A stretch of 64,000 nucleotides of DNA from the NCBI GenBank assembly GCA_021521415.1, contig JAIQDT010001138.1, forward strand, positions 372,001 to 436,000, read 5' to 3'. The notes beneath the pieces were generated by a model that had not been told where the DNA came from, searched no databases, and saw nothing but the letters and a program-made list of their open reading frames with translations. Source of the stretch: Bidens hawaiensis (Eukaryota > Streptophyta > Magnoliopsida > Asterales > Asteraceae). Positions 11,934-22,575 of this stretch are shown here, piece by piece (position 1 is the first letter of the stretch; every line of letters starts with the position of its first letter). The position numbers and the translations under genes are program-made.

Positions 11934-12722
11934 GGGTCTGTTTGGTATGGGGTAATGGAATGCCGACAGAATAGAATGGACGTGGTAATGGAATGGACAA
12001 AGGAACGGAATGGGTTATTACCATTCCAATGAACTGTTTGGTTACCACATGAGAATGAAATAAATCATCACTTTGTATTGTTGGTAGGTAAGAAATAAAA
12101 TAAAATTAAAATGGTAGTGAGTGGTGGTGATGGTTGGAGCGGTGGCGGTAACGGCGGAGGTGGTGGTGGGCAGCGATGACGGTGGGCGGCGTGTGTGATG
12201 GTGGGGCGATGATTGATGGATGTGGCGGGTGGCTGGAGGTGGTGGGTGGCTGGCACTGATGGCGATGGTTTGTTGAGGTGGGTAGTAGTGGCGGAGGACG
12301 CCGATGGTGGTGATTGGTGGCAGTGGTGGCGATGGTGGGCAGCGGTGACGGTGGGCGGCATGTGTGATGGTTGATATATGCGGCGGGGGGCTGGCGGTGC
12401 TGAGTGGCTGCCACCGATGGCGATGGTAGGTGGTGGCGGTGGACGGCGATGGTGGTGGCTGGTGGCAGTGGCGGTGGTGGGTGTTGATGTTGGGTGGTGG
12501 TGGTGTTGGGAGGGTGGTGGAGGTTATGTAGGGTGAAGGAGGGAATTGAATGAAAAAAAATCATAGGGTATGGATGAAATGAAATTAGAGTATTTTAGAG
12601 GGAATGGAATGGACTAGGTAATGGGTCATTCTATTTCTTTGGTCAACCAAACACACTATTTTCTATTCCCTCACAATGGGTCATTCCATTTCATCCTCTA
12701 TTCCTGCATACCAAACGCTACC
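11934..12722. mobile_element. Tourist-like element with a GGT-rich core
   Basis: Flanked by TTA on both sides (11931-11933, 12723-12725). It starts gggtctgtttggtatg and ends with the inverse cataccaaacgctacc, so the termini match over about 16 bp. The core (about 12110-12520) is a degenerate ggtggcggtgg-type minisatellite that yields His/Pro-rich spurious frames on the minus strand. No transposase. Confidence 0.7.
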
Positions 12723-12725
12723 TTA

Positions 12726-13400
12726 GGGTAGTGTATCCTAAATCCTAATAATCATGCAAAACTCCAACTACATCTGGGTGATTAGTTTTTATTTGATTTT
12801 GAGAGTTGGTGAAAATTAAACGACGAAACAAGGTTCCATCATTGATGATAAAATATCTATGAGCATGTTTTTGTCACTTTCGAATTTTGTTCCATCAATT
12901 TTTTTTGTTACAAGTAGCATGATTGTGTTTCGTAAGTTACATATTTTTTCCTTACGTAATTATTTAACATTATATATAAATATTTATTATCGTGTAATTA
13001 TTTAATTTCATGTGTAACTATGACATGAAAGAAATTGAGCACCTTTGTAGCCATTTAATAACTGTTTTTTCAAAGGATCGATTTAAACTATAATTTGAAA
13101 TGTTCTAATTTAAATGCATGCATTACCCAGAATGAAAAATTGGTTGGAAGTATGCAATTTGTCATATGGCAGATAACAAAAGTGTGTGTGTTGTCATTTT
13201 GACAACGTTTCCACCGCCCCGTCACCATAAAAATTGACACGTAGATGAATCATTCATCTCCATATTTCATAACACGAAAATGACAGAGCCAAGTGACAAT
13301 TGTCAATCATGTTTTTATTTTGTTATGTATTTGTTCCAAATTGTCATATAGTAATTATAATTTATTATAGTTTATGGTGCAATTTCATATAATAGCAATT
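12726..13400. other. AT-rich spacer
   Basis: Nothing recognised beyond low-complexity AT-rich DNA. Confidence 0.5.
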
Positions 13401-13414
13401 AAGTTACTCAAATT

Positions 13415-13735
13415 GGATGTGGTTTAATGGTGGAGCACTCACTTTATAAGTTAGAGATAGGTAGTTCAAACCTCACTATCACCAGTTTATATGAGAGATA
13501 TAAGGGATGATCCTGGCTTGCTATGGTTCGAGTCATGATCTCACCCGGTTTTACTGGCTCCTCGCTGTCGTGCCATTTGGCGGGCGTGGGGGTCGGGTTT
13601 TATTCGGTGAATCCCTATTGAGGTGAACCGCTAGGGCTCCGTCTGTCCGGACTAGTGGCCGGCTCGGGCTACCTTTAGCCAATGGGGGGCGCGTACGGAG
13701 TACCCGATGTTACTTAGTTGGTCGTTCAAAAAAAA
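13415..13735 (+). mobile_element. tRNA-derived SINE with 14-bp target duplication
   Basis: The head (ggatgtggtttaatggtggagc) and the later ggtagttcaaacctc match degenerate Pol III A and B boxes. The body is a GC-richer non-tRNA part and the element ends in a run of about ten A. It is flanked by perfect 14-bp copies of aagttactcaaatt at 13401-13414 and 13736-13749. Tail plus variable-length duplication indicates LINE-driven insertion. About 320 bp long, no coding capacity. Confidence 0.85.
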
Positions 13736-13749
13736 AAGTTACTCAAATT

Positions 13750-14634
13750 TCATATTTTATTATATTAAAGGTTTTAACATCTTCTTTTAGCCCTTTTCTT
13801 TTTTGTTTCACATAAGATATCTTTTTATCTTTTTTGTTTCACATAGGATATCTTTTTATCTTTTTTTATGTTGACGTTGAGTGGCGACGTGAATTTTATT
13901 TTTTATTTTTGAATTTTAATATAATTAACGTTTTTAAAAATTTTCTAAAGTTAACTGCATATATTGCAAATTCCGACCCCTACATCTTATCCTCCATTTT
14001 TTTCTATAAACACAAAAAAATCAGTGAGACTCTATTTGAATATTTAGTTACCCGATTTGGAAAAAATATACATGAGTAACTTAATTAAAACACTTTTAAA
14101 ACTTGGTTACTATTTTATAAAATATTCCATTTATTATAATGAAAAACCCGTTTGTTTTTCTTATATATACATGCATATTCAAGTAGGGTTAACGCAACAT
14201 AAAAGATGCTGAGTTAAATAAAGTGCATAATCTAATCTTACTCTGCATGACAAGTTTTTAAGCCGCAATCACAACTGACATCATTAAAATTACATAAACA
14301 CTTTTAGATTTCTTTATTTTTTGAAACGACAACTTTTATTAAACACAACTAATAAGAAGCTAGAAGTGACAACAAACATGAAAATAATAAGATAACGTGT
14401 TAATGGACGACATTCTAAAAGTGCTTGATCGTATAAGGCAAGTTGTTTTATAAGCCAACGGCAAAAGAAATAGTATATAGGTACCCATATAAAAAACCTA
14501 TATAATATTTGATAGGTGTCGTTTTAATTTGACCCAAATCTTGTCAACAAGTGGCTATATAATAATAAACATCCGGCCCTTCACTCATGTTCGTCCATAT
14601 AAGCCATCAATCGCTATTGTTTAATTCACAATAA
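13750..14634. other. AT-rich spacer
   Basis: No gene recognised. A short direct repeat (cacataagatatctttttatctttttt type) occurs twice at about 13808-13870. Confidence 0.5.
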
Positions 14635-14643
14635 TTTAAAAAA

Positions 14644-15314
14644 GGGAAAATTCCCAAAATGACCCATTCATAGAATGTGTTTCTAAGTTTATCCCCATTA
14701 ATTCAAGTTTCCAACTTTGTCTCTTTGATATTTCGTCGCCGACGACATGATAGCGAACACCGACGACGCGTTACTAAAACAAATAGGATAACGACACGTG
14801 GCCGGAATCTGTGTTGACGATGCGTTATGTTGCTAACGTAGGGTAGCGGCGATGCGTTATGTTGCTAACGTAGGGTAGCGGCGATGCGTTATGTTGCTAA
14901 CGTAGGGTAGCGGCGATGCGTTATGTTGCTAACGTAGGTAGTAGCGATGCGTTATCACTAACGCATCGTGGAACCCTTGTGTTGTCATAACAAGGTAGCA
15001 ACACCATAACGCATCGTTGCTACCCTACGTTAGCAACATAACGCATCGTCAACCCTATGTTATACGTAACGTATGGTAGCAGCGATGCATTATGTTGCTA
15101 ACGTATGGTAGCAGCGATGCGTTATCCACTAACGCATCGTCGACGACCTATTCCGGCCACGTGTCATTATCCTATTTGTTTTAGTAACGCATCGTCGGTG
15201 TTCATTATCATGTCGTCGGCTACGAGATAACAAAAGGACAAAGTTGGAAACTTGAATTATTGAGGATAATTTTGTAAACACATTTTTTAAATGAGCTATT
15301 ATAGAAATTTTCCC
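14644..15314. mobile_element. Mutator-type MITE with long inverted arms
   Basis: Flanked by tttaaaaaa (14635-14643) and tttaaataa (15315-15323), a 9-bp duplication with one mismatch. The arms are inverted over about 180 bp: gggaaaattcccaaaatgac at the left and the inverse ending gaaattttccc at the right, and the inner arms share aataggataacgacacgtgg. Between them the unit gatgcgttatgttgctaacg repeats about four times (14820-14955), then appears inverted (14990-15060). No protein is coded. Confidence 0.8.
14820..15125. repeat. Direct and inverted 33-bp repeats inside the MITE
   Basis: Four near-identical units of about 33 bp (gatgcgttatgttgctaacg plus tagggtagcggc) stand head to tail, followed by inverted copies. 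A transcript through this part would fold into a long hairpin. Confidence 0.75.
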
Positions 15315-15647
15315 TTTAAATAAGAATTTGAAAATCATTTTTAGCGTGTCTAACTTAATTTTATATTAATGAGTATAGAACGCACGCTAATATTCCTTCT
15401 TTATTATTTTCTTGAAGGTGATAAGTCAAGATAATGACGTCCTTATTTGATGGTCTACTTTTATTATGACATCTAATAATATATTATATAGTCTGTATAG
15501 TTCTATAACGGCTAATATGATTTAACATATTATTTATTTTTCCTTTCGTTTAGTTAAACAAATTTTACTAAAGAATTGTAAGAGTTATCAAATATTAAAG
15601 TCTTGAGTTGAGATGTTTTCTTTGGTTTAAATTATGTGGTAGAGATA

Positions 15648-17462
15648 ATTACAATTTGTTTGGTATGTGATTACGGGGTGAGGGGGAGAATTAGAAAGAC
15701 ATTGGAATTAAATAGACCATTACTATTTTCATTTAATGTTTTGTTAACTTATAAGAAAAATATGAACAATTATTATTGTTGTAGGCTAAAAAGACAAAAG
15801 GAATGAAAATTAGCTTTACTAAATATAAAAATTAGTAAAGGTATCTTTAGCATGAGGTAATTGATGAACGATAAATGTAATGAACAATTTAATGAAATGA
15901 ATCGTTACCTTATCATTTTTGGTGGGTATGAAAAAAACACATAAATAAAATACAGATGATAAAAATACATATGGTTCAAAATAAAGAAAAAGTACTAAAA
16001 TAAAAAAGTTGTGATGGTAGCAGCAGCAGTGATGCTGCTAGCGGTGGTGGTAGTGGCGAGGATGGTGGTGGCCTGGGTGGTGGAGGTGGTGATAGTGGTA
16101 GCGGTGTGATGGGAGTTGGGGCAAAGATAGTGATGGTGGTGGCAACGACTAATGTAGGGGTGGTTGCATCAGTGGTGACTGTGGTGGTGCCTAAGTGGTG
16201 GTGGCAATAGAGATGGTGGTAGTGGTGGTCAGTGGCGGTGGTGGTGGCCAAGTAGCAGTGGTAGTGGTCAGGTTATGATATCGAGAAAGTAGGTTTGAAA
16301 GAGGGAATGAAACGAAAAGGAAAGAGCGGAGGGGGGAGGGGGGTTGCAGAGCAATAGTTTGATGTTTTAGGTACAATAAGATTCCTTGTGTAATTTGTGA
16401 TGGGAAAATTATCTAAATGATATAAAAATTTCCAACTCTCCCAATATGACCCAATAATTTGTACTGAGCCGACGATTTGAAAATATAACCGACGAGATTG
16501 TATAACAAATTAAAACTTGACACGTGGGATTTTGACAAATCCGACGATATTTTTGAAAATCTTGGGGGTGTCGTCCAAATTTTTTCTTTAAATCTTTTGG
16601 TAAAAAGCAGTCTCTCTAAACTGTTTTTTATGTTTGCTACCTTGTCCGTTCAATTTATGATGATTCTTAACTTCTTCTTCACCTTCATCTTCATCTTCAT
16701 CTTAATTTTAATCTTCATCTTCCATCTAACAATAAACCCTTGTATTTTAATATCAATCAAAACAACACAACCAACCCGTCAAGAAAGTGGGTGTATCTTG
16801 AAGTGGGTGTCGCCGGAGAAGTGGTGGACGGCGGTAGTGTGGTGGGTGTTGGTGGCGCCGGCGGAGATGAAGCAGGGGAGATAGGGGCTGTTGGGGAAGT
16901 GGTTGCTGGAGGTGGGGAACTGGTGGTTGTCAGTGGTGATGTGGCGGCGTCGGGTGGCAGCGAGGTGGTGTCAGACGGTGGTGAGGTTGTAGGTGCCGGA
17001 GAAGATGAAGATGATGATAGATGATGAAGATGAAGATGAAGATGAAGAAGATGAAGTTATGAATAATAATAATTTGAACGGACCAGACAAGAAAAATAAA
17101 AAAACCGTCTGGATAGACTGTTTTTTAAAAAGCGAGTTAACTTTAAAATATGGACGGAAACCATGAGATTTTTAAAAATCTAGTCGGATGTGTCAGATGC
17201 TTTCCAAGTGTCAAATTTTGTTTGGTTTAAAAATCTCGTCGTTTATTTTACCAAACGTCGCCTCAGTACATATTTAATGGGTTAGTTTGGGAATGTGGGC
17301 AAATTTATGATCATTTTTTTTCTCTCTCCTCTTTTGGGTTATTTTGGGAATTTTCCCATTTGTGATTCTATCTCATTGACCAATCAAATACTATCTTTTT
17401 TTTTATTTCGTCATTATGGATTATTCCATTTTGTCTGTCATTCCTGTGTACCATACACTACC
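15648..17462. mobile_element. Possible second GGT-rich Tourist-like element, interrupted
   Basis: The left end (tttgtttggtatg, about 15655) and right end (gtaccatacactacc, about 17448-17462) resemble the termini of the element at 11934-12722, and the interior again has a ggtggtggtggc core at about 16010-16260. The ends are diverged and the target duplication is unclear. It is interrupted by the Mutator-type element at 16402-17357. Confidence 0.4.
16402..17357. mobile_element. Mutator-type non-autonomous element
   Basis: A perfect 9-bp duplication atttgtgat flanks it (16393-16401, 17358-17366). The left end is gggaaaatta and the right end the inverse of gggaaaattc, the same termini as the MITE at 14644-15314. 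Internal parts are also inverted: catctt-rich sequence at about 16670-16730 faces gaagat-rich sequence at 17005-17060. A short Gly/Val-rich frame in the middle is low complexity and not a gene. Confidence 0.75.
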
Positions 17463-17880
17463 TAATGGTGGTGATCGTGGTGGTGGTGGCGACAACGGTG
17501 ACGATGGTGGTGGCGGTGATGAGGGAGTAAAGTGAATGAATGAATAAAATGAAAAGAAAGTCAGGAAATGGATGAATGATTTTGAAATGTATAGAGCACC
17601 TAAATCCTTGAGTAATAAATGATTATTTTTTTGAAACTATTTTTTCTACATCTTTTGTCTTTAGTGAGTCTTGAACCTCAACCTTTATTAGGTAATACAA
17701 ACACTTTTACCATCAAACCACAAGAAGTAAGGCTATGTAATAGATGACTGTATTCGATTAACCAATCAAGTATTTTTATCTTTCTTTTTTTTTTCATTTC
17801 ATCATAATAGTTTATTCCATTATTCATGCCATACATATATATATACACTTTTAAGTATTTTAAGTCTGGTTACTAAAAAA
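17463..17880. repeat. GGT-rich patch and a partly duplicated 95-bp segment
   Basis: A ggtggtgg patch lies at about 17465-17520. Sequence at 17740-17830 (accaatcaagtatttttatc ... ttattccattattcatgcc) is a diverged copy of 17375-17455, so a terminal part of the preceding element seems duplicated. Confidence 0.4.
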
Positions 17881-17899
17881 ATCATTGTTAAAATCAAAG

Positions 17900-18840
17900 G
17901 TTTATTAAATAATAAAAGTAAAAGGACATGCAACGTCAGAGGCAAGGCTGCTTTATCAAGTGAAGAAACACTAAGTGACCCTGGCAGATTAAGGATAATC
18001 TTAGGGTTAAGTAGATGTTTCCCACGAGGGTTAGGTCCGGCAAAAATGGTTATTCTTCTCAACCTGCAAAACAGACACCGTAAGCTCGTCACTGAGAAGG
18101 GGGGGGGGGGGGTTCCTCCTTGTGACCACCCTCCGGCGTGAGAATCAGACTAGATTGCTCTGAATATAAGTGTGTATTGAGAGAAATAGCTAGAGAGAAG
18201 ATGATGATACCGTTCCAATGTGTTGGAGTATTTATAGCCGAAGGTAGGTTTCCAAGCAGGTACGACCAGCTGTATATAATATTCCTTTTCCACCAACCAT
18301 GGGCTATTTTCGTGCCACGATGGGAGTTGGTGGGTAGGCAGCGGCTGATAGTGACATTTTGTACTGGAGCGTGCTCCTCCTCGTACTATTGTCGGTGAGC
18401 TGTCACCCTATGATTGGTTCATGGGTCGCTTTTGTCAGATCTTGTCTATTTGTCAATACCTTGGTAGGTATGGTACAAAAGATCTTCTAGAAGCGTACGG
18501 ACTGGCTCTTTTGGGCGGGAATATTACCGCCCTGCTCATTCCTTCTTCAGGTGACATTACTGAAGTATTAAGAGTTAGTGCCTTATGCGTGTAGCCTTAC
18601 TGTTAGTGCGGATGGCCTTCCTTCTTTGCTTGTACCCACAACTGCGGGGACAGACAGGGTACTGTACCAAGGGAGGCTTTCCTGCGGGAACAGCTGGCTT
18701 ACTGCGTGTAAGGTCTTCATTTCTCTGAGCATGGTGGGTCCTGCGGATCCAGTTGGTCTTTGCACAGACGTACCTCTTCAAGGTGAGTCTTGCGGGTCCA
18801 ACTGGGCTTTGCGGGGACCTACCTCTTCACCAAGGTTAGA
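17900..18840 (-). mobile_element. LTR fragment of a retrotransposon, minus strand
   Basis: Read on the minus strand the block has an upstream part with a diverged 50-bp duplication (18720-18835), a TATA-like ctataaatactcc at about 18230 and a leader with gcaatctagtctgattctc. It continues into gccggagggtggtcac and a C-tract (18101-18112 on +), resembling the R/U5 part of Tat-type LTRs. Neither a TG..CA pair nor a target duplication could be fixed, so it is a fragment or an old solo LTR. Confidence 0.5.
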
Positions 18841-19486
18841 ACTTTTCAAACCAACGACTTCTCTAGGTATATTTAGAACACGAAAAATGCAAATTTATTA
18901 TATAAAAACCTGTTTAATAATAACTATACAACTTTTTATTTCTTTTTTTAGTTTTGCACACATTATTTACTTTATTTTATTTGAATAGGTTTTAAATATT
19001 GATTTTGAAAAAATCGAAATAAGATTTTACTGTTGATACATATTAAATTTAATGAGTATATTTCAAACTTTTTATTTTCATTAACTCATAAGAAAACATT
19101 TTTGAATATAAACAAGAAAAAACAAGGTGATGTGAATAAAAATAAGAAAAAAATAATAACAATTTTTCAGGATATAATAAATTAGTTTAGGTAAAGGAAA
19201 GGATATATTTTGCTAATTATTAAAGCAAAAGTTATAGTGGGGGGTTGGTAAAGGATGTTCTCTTCTGAATTTCATTAATTTGTCACTTAGTTTTTTATTT
19301 GTTAGGGATAATGTAAAAAGGAATAGTATTCATGTGTCAAATACTCAAGGATGACCCACCACCTGCCACTAGCCCCTACCCACCAGCCACCCTTCTATAC
19401 TCGTCCTTCTAGCCACCCTAAAATATCAAGAGAGGGTCACGTACAAATGTTATTTAATTCTTAATTTCTTATTTTCTCAACTCTTA
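18841..19486. other. AT-rich spacer
   Basis: No gene recognised. Confidence 0.5.
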
Positions 19487-19489
19487 TCA

Positions 19490-21489
19490 GGGGGGGAGGG
19501 GTGGTGGACGTGGTGTGATCACTCATCACACACCCCACTCAATTAAATTGTGCCACATCACCAACCCTAAATCCATCATATGTAATGGTTTTTTATTAGG
19601 GGTGGTGGTGTGGTGTGATGATGTGTAATGGTTTTTTTTAATAAATACTAAATTAAATAAAAAGAAAACAATATTTTACATTAACTAAAAAATAAAACAA
19701 GATTACATTAAACAAAGACAACTAAATTAAAAAAACCGACAAAAAAAAAACCTACGGCCCTTCCCAACCCCACTTGTCGCATATCTCGCGTTTTCGTTGA
19801 AGTAGGAGCGATTTAAAGGGTTCATCAAGATGGTCGTGCGGTTGTAGGAGGAAAGTTAGATCGACGTTTTTTTGTTTTCATTCAAATGGTTGATATACAT
19901 CTCCTCACGTTTCATTTTTAACATATGAGCCTCTTTCCTAAACTCCTTCTCGGCCATTTCCCCCATCTTAGCCGACTTGTATTTGGCGAAGTTTTCGGCC
20001 ACCGCTTCCTTTCCAAGTCTTGACGGTTCCCCACTTTTCTTGCGATTCGGCCGTGTGGGTGTGGGTATGTCTTCGTCGGGATTGTCTTCGGGTTCTTCGT
20101 TCAAGTTCATGTTCGGCATGTTGCATGACAAGCCGCCGGTAGACGTCGTGTAGTCCCCGGACTCGGAAGTTTTTGATCTTTTTGAACAAGATCCTTTCTT
20201 CCTTGGAGTCGTTGGTCCGTTCAAATCGACCAACGGAATCGGTACCCACTTCGCGTGACGTCTCGCAATCTGCCACGCATCCAAGTGGGGAAAATCCTTA
20301 CATTTGTAAACTGAGACATATTCGCGCAAAGCGTTCGTTATCATAGTCGCCTCGTTCGCTACGCTTTGTGGAGTTCGGGACTACAAAACATTTAGAAAAA
20401 ATTATATATATCAAATTATAAAAATAAAGTAATAGATTATAAAATAAATAAACTAAAATAGTTACTTCTTGGACGTAACAAGCATTAAATTTTGACATTT
20501 TTTTATTCAAATCTCCTCACTTGCCAATCATTTGATCCTTGTTTCGTTCGGTTGCGCCGGGAAGTTGCGAGAAATGTTCTTTAATACGTTTCCATAACGC
20601 GTCTTTTTTTTGTTGGTTTGAGCGTTTTTTTGATTCGGAGCAATGTAAATAAGCCTTGGTCAAGGCGACATCCTCATCGGCCAACCAACGCCGAGCACCT
20701 CTTTGATGCGGCTCCTCATCCTCGGATTCATCTTCATCCAAAGCTTGCACATCGTGACGAAAACCACATGCAAATTGATGTATAACATCGTTATTGTCTA
20801 GGGGATCGACGGACATTTGAGACGGTTGAGAGCCAAACAATTGAGACGGTTGAGAGCCAAACATTTAAGACGGTTGAGATCCAAACATTTGAGACGGTTG
20901 AGATCCAAAAGTTTGAAAAGCATTATTTGGGTAGAAAAAGGGGGTATAAAAGGTTGGTTTTGATACGATTGGTTTTGGGACGGTTGATAATAACGTTGTT
21001 GTTGGGAAGGTTGTTGTTGGTTTTGGGACGGTTGAAAATGTTGGGGATAATAAGGTTGTTGTTCGGAAGGTTGGTTTATGTCGGGTTCGTCTTGTAAGCG
21101 AAATCTCGTCGATTCGCCTAGATTTTGTCGAACCTTTGGTCAGGTTTGGGTTTTCTTTGAACCCGACCCACGTTTCTTAGAACCCTTCATTTGATATGTT
21201 AAAAATGGTGTGTGTAATAGATGATTTTGAGTTGGATTTGTGTATGTTTTGAAGATATATTTATAATGTTTTTATTGTGTTTGTAAATAATGTTTTTTTC
21301 TTTATTTTTCAACTTCAATGGCTAGATTGACCCCCCCCTCAACGGCTATTTTTCTTGGAAATCACCCCCACCAAGCGTGATGGCCATCACACAAACTAAC
21401 CTATTTCCGCGTGACAAGGGGAGCGGCGGCGGTGTTGGATGGCTCATCACGCGTGACGGGGAGGCCACCACGCACCGCCCCGTCCGCCC
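19490..21489 (-). mobile_element. PIF/Harbinger element carrying only the Myb-like gene, minus strand
   Basis: The G-rich left end (gggggggaggggtggtgg) faces a C-rich right end (ccaccacgcaccgccccg), an imperfect inverted repeat. TCA stands on both sides (19487-19489, 21490-21492); Harbinger normally takes TTA or TAA, so the exact border is less sure. The only gene inside is the Myb-like pseudogene on the minus strand. No transposase is present in the 2.0 kb. Confidence 0.65.
19856..21190 (-). pseudogene. Harbinger-associated Myb/trihelix-like protein, lightly damaged
   Basis: Accessory DNA-binding protein of Harbinger transposons. It starts at the minus-strand ATG at 21190 with a basic N-terminus (MKGSKKRGSGSKK), runs through a Gln/Pro-rich segment and then a four-copy FGSQPSQM repeat (about 20815-20910). 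The Myb/SANT-like part includes RRWLADEDVALTKAYLH and ALWKRIKEHF. An intron at about 20380-20465 is followed by EYVSVYKCKDFPHLDAWQIA and a charged C-terminus with many Glu/Lys (stop at 19856). Damage seen: TGA after KKTQT, TAA for CAA in one repeat copy, a frame change near 20925, and TGA where relatives have Trp after QMIGK. The 3' exon of 163 codons is fully open. Family resemblance is from memory. Confidence 0.75.
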
Positions 21490-21492
21490 TCA

Positions 21493-22575
21493 TTCTACGT
21501 ACAATTTGGCTAAACTTTACGCGTACCCTAAAATATGTTTATACCTTTCTCTTATCACAATCAAAAAGCAATAAAAACACAAAGAATAGATAGGGTATAG
21601 AGGAATACATAACGAGTCCTTAGGATATGGGTATTGACAGATGTATAATAATTCATCACTAAATGTAAGAAAATGGACCAATTAAGATGGGTCATGTCAA
21701 AATTGATCGAACTAAATGAAGCAAATAAAGATAATTTAGTAAATTAATTTCTAAAAGTAAACAAAAATTCCATTAAATCCATTTCTAACCATAGTATCTC
21801 GAAACTTAACTTAAACCAAATTTGAGTTCATATTTATTCTCACATCATAAATAAACTTAATATTATGGATAAACTTCAAAAGTCATAACATCAATAAATA
21901 AGTCAAAATTACATTAGAAAAGTCCTAACCATGTTTTTGTCTAAAAACTACCATACAAGCTAATGAAAGAAGACCCCCTCTCGATACACACTCATTTCAT
22001 GAACGTCAATAAGCCATAAACCCAAAATCCATACTTCTGTAAATCAACGTCTGAATATAAAAAAAAACTATTTAAATCAAACAAACAAAACTTCTGATCG
22101 ACCCAACACAATGCATCCTTAATCCTTATAAACAAAAAAAAGAAGATAATCGTTATAAATCAAAAACTTACTTTCCTTGCCGTATCCGTCTCCATCTTCA
22201 TCTTCATCTTCATCTTCATCTTCATCTTCATCTTCTTTCTCAACCCATAATTACCAAATAACTTTTGTTTTCCAGAGAATATGAAATAAATAAAACTAGC
22301 TAAATTAGAAAAGTACAAAAGAGTGGTTAAAAAAGAGAAAAAGAAAAAATAAAAACAAAGCCCACTTTTGGAAGGAGTGAGTTTAACGGAACATCGTAAC
22401 GTCGACGGAGACACTCACTCCTCCTCCTCCGTCAACACCAACTTCCTTCCAAAATTCACATTTCTCTCTTTGGCTTCTTCATTCAAATCATCTTCTTATT
22501 CTCCAATTTCCGTTAGGGTTTTAGCCTCTAATGGAGGACCGAATAATAATAAAAGGAAATAAGAGTAATATCATC
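21493..22575. other. Upstream region and leader of the ABCA1 gene
   Basis: AT-rich spacer followed by a (tcttca)n hexanucleotide tract at about 22190-22240 and a CT-rich leader from about 22400. No other gene. An in-frame ATG at 22531 precedes the chosen start by 15 codons. Confidence 0.5.
22190..22240. repeat. Hexanucleotide microsatellite (ttcatc)n upstream of ABCA1
   Basis: Seven to eight direct units of ttcatc. The Lys-Met-rich minus-strand frame over it is an artefact of the repeat. Confidence 0.85.

Noticed and set aside
12068..12564. Two minus-strand His/Pro-rich reading frames (97 and 152 codons)
   Set aside because: They are translations of the ggtggcggtgg minisatellite inside a Tourist-like element; composition is low complexity and no domain is present.
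16498..17024. Frames rich in Gly/Val and Phe/Ile in the Mutator-type element
   Set aside because: Low-complexity translations of ggtggtgg and catctt tracts between terminal inverted repeats.
22531..22575. Alternative ABCA1 start 15 codons upstream
   Set aside because: In frame and possible, but the family begins only a few residues before RQLKAML, so 22576 was preferred; not excluded.
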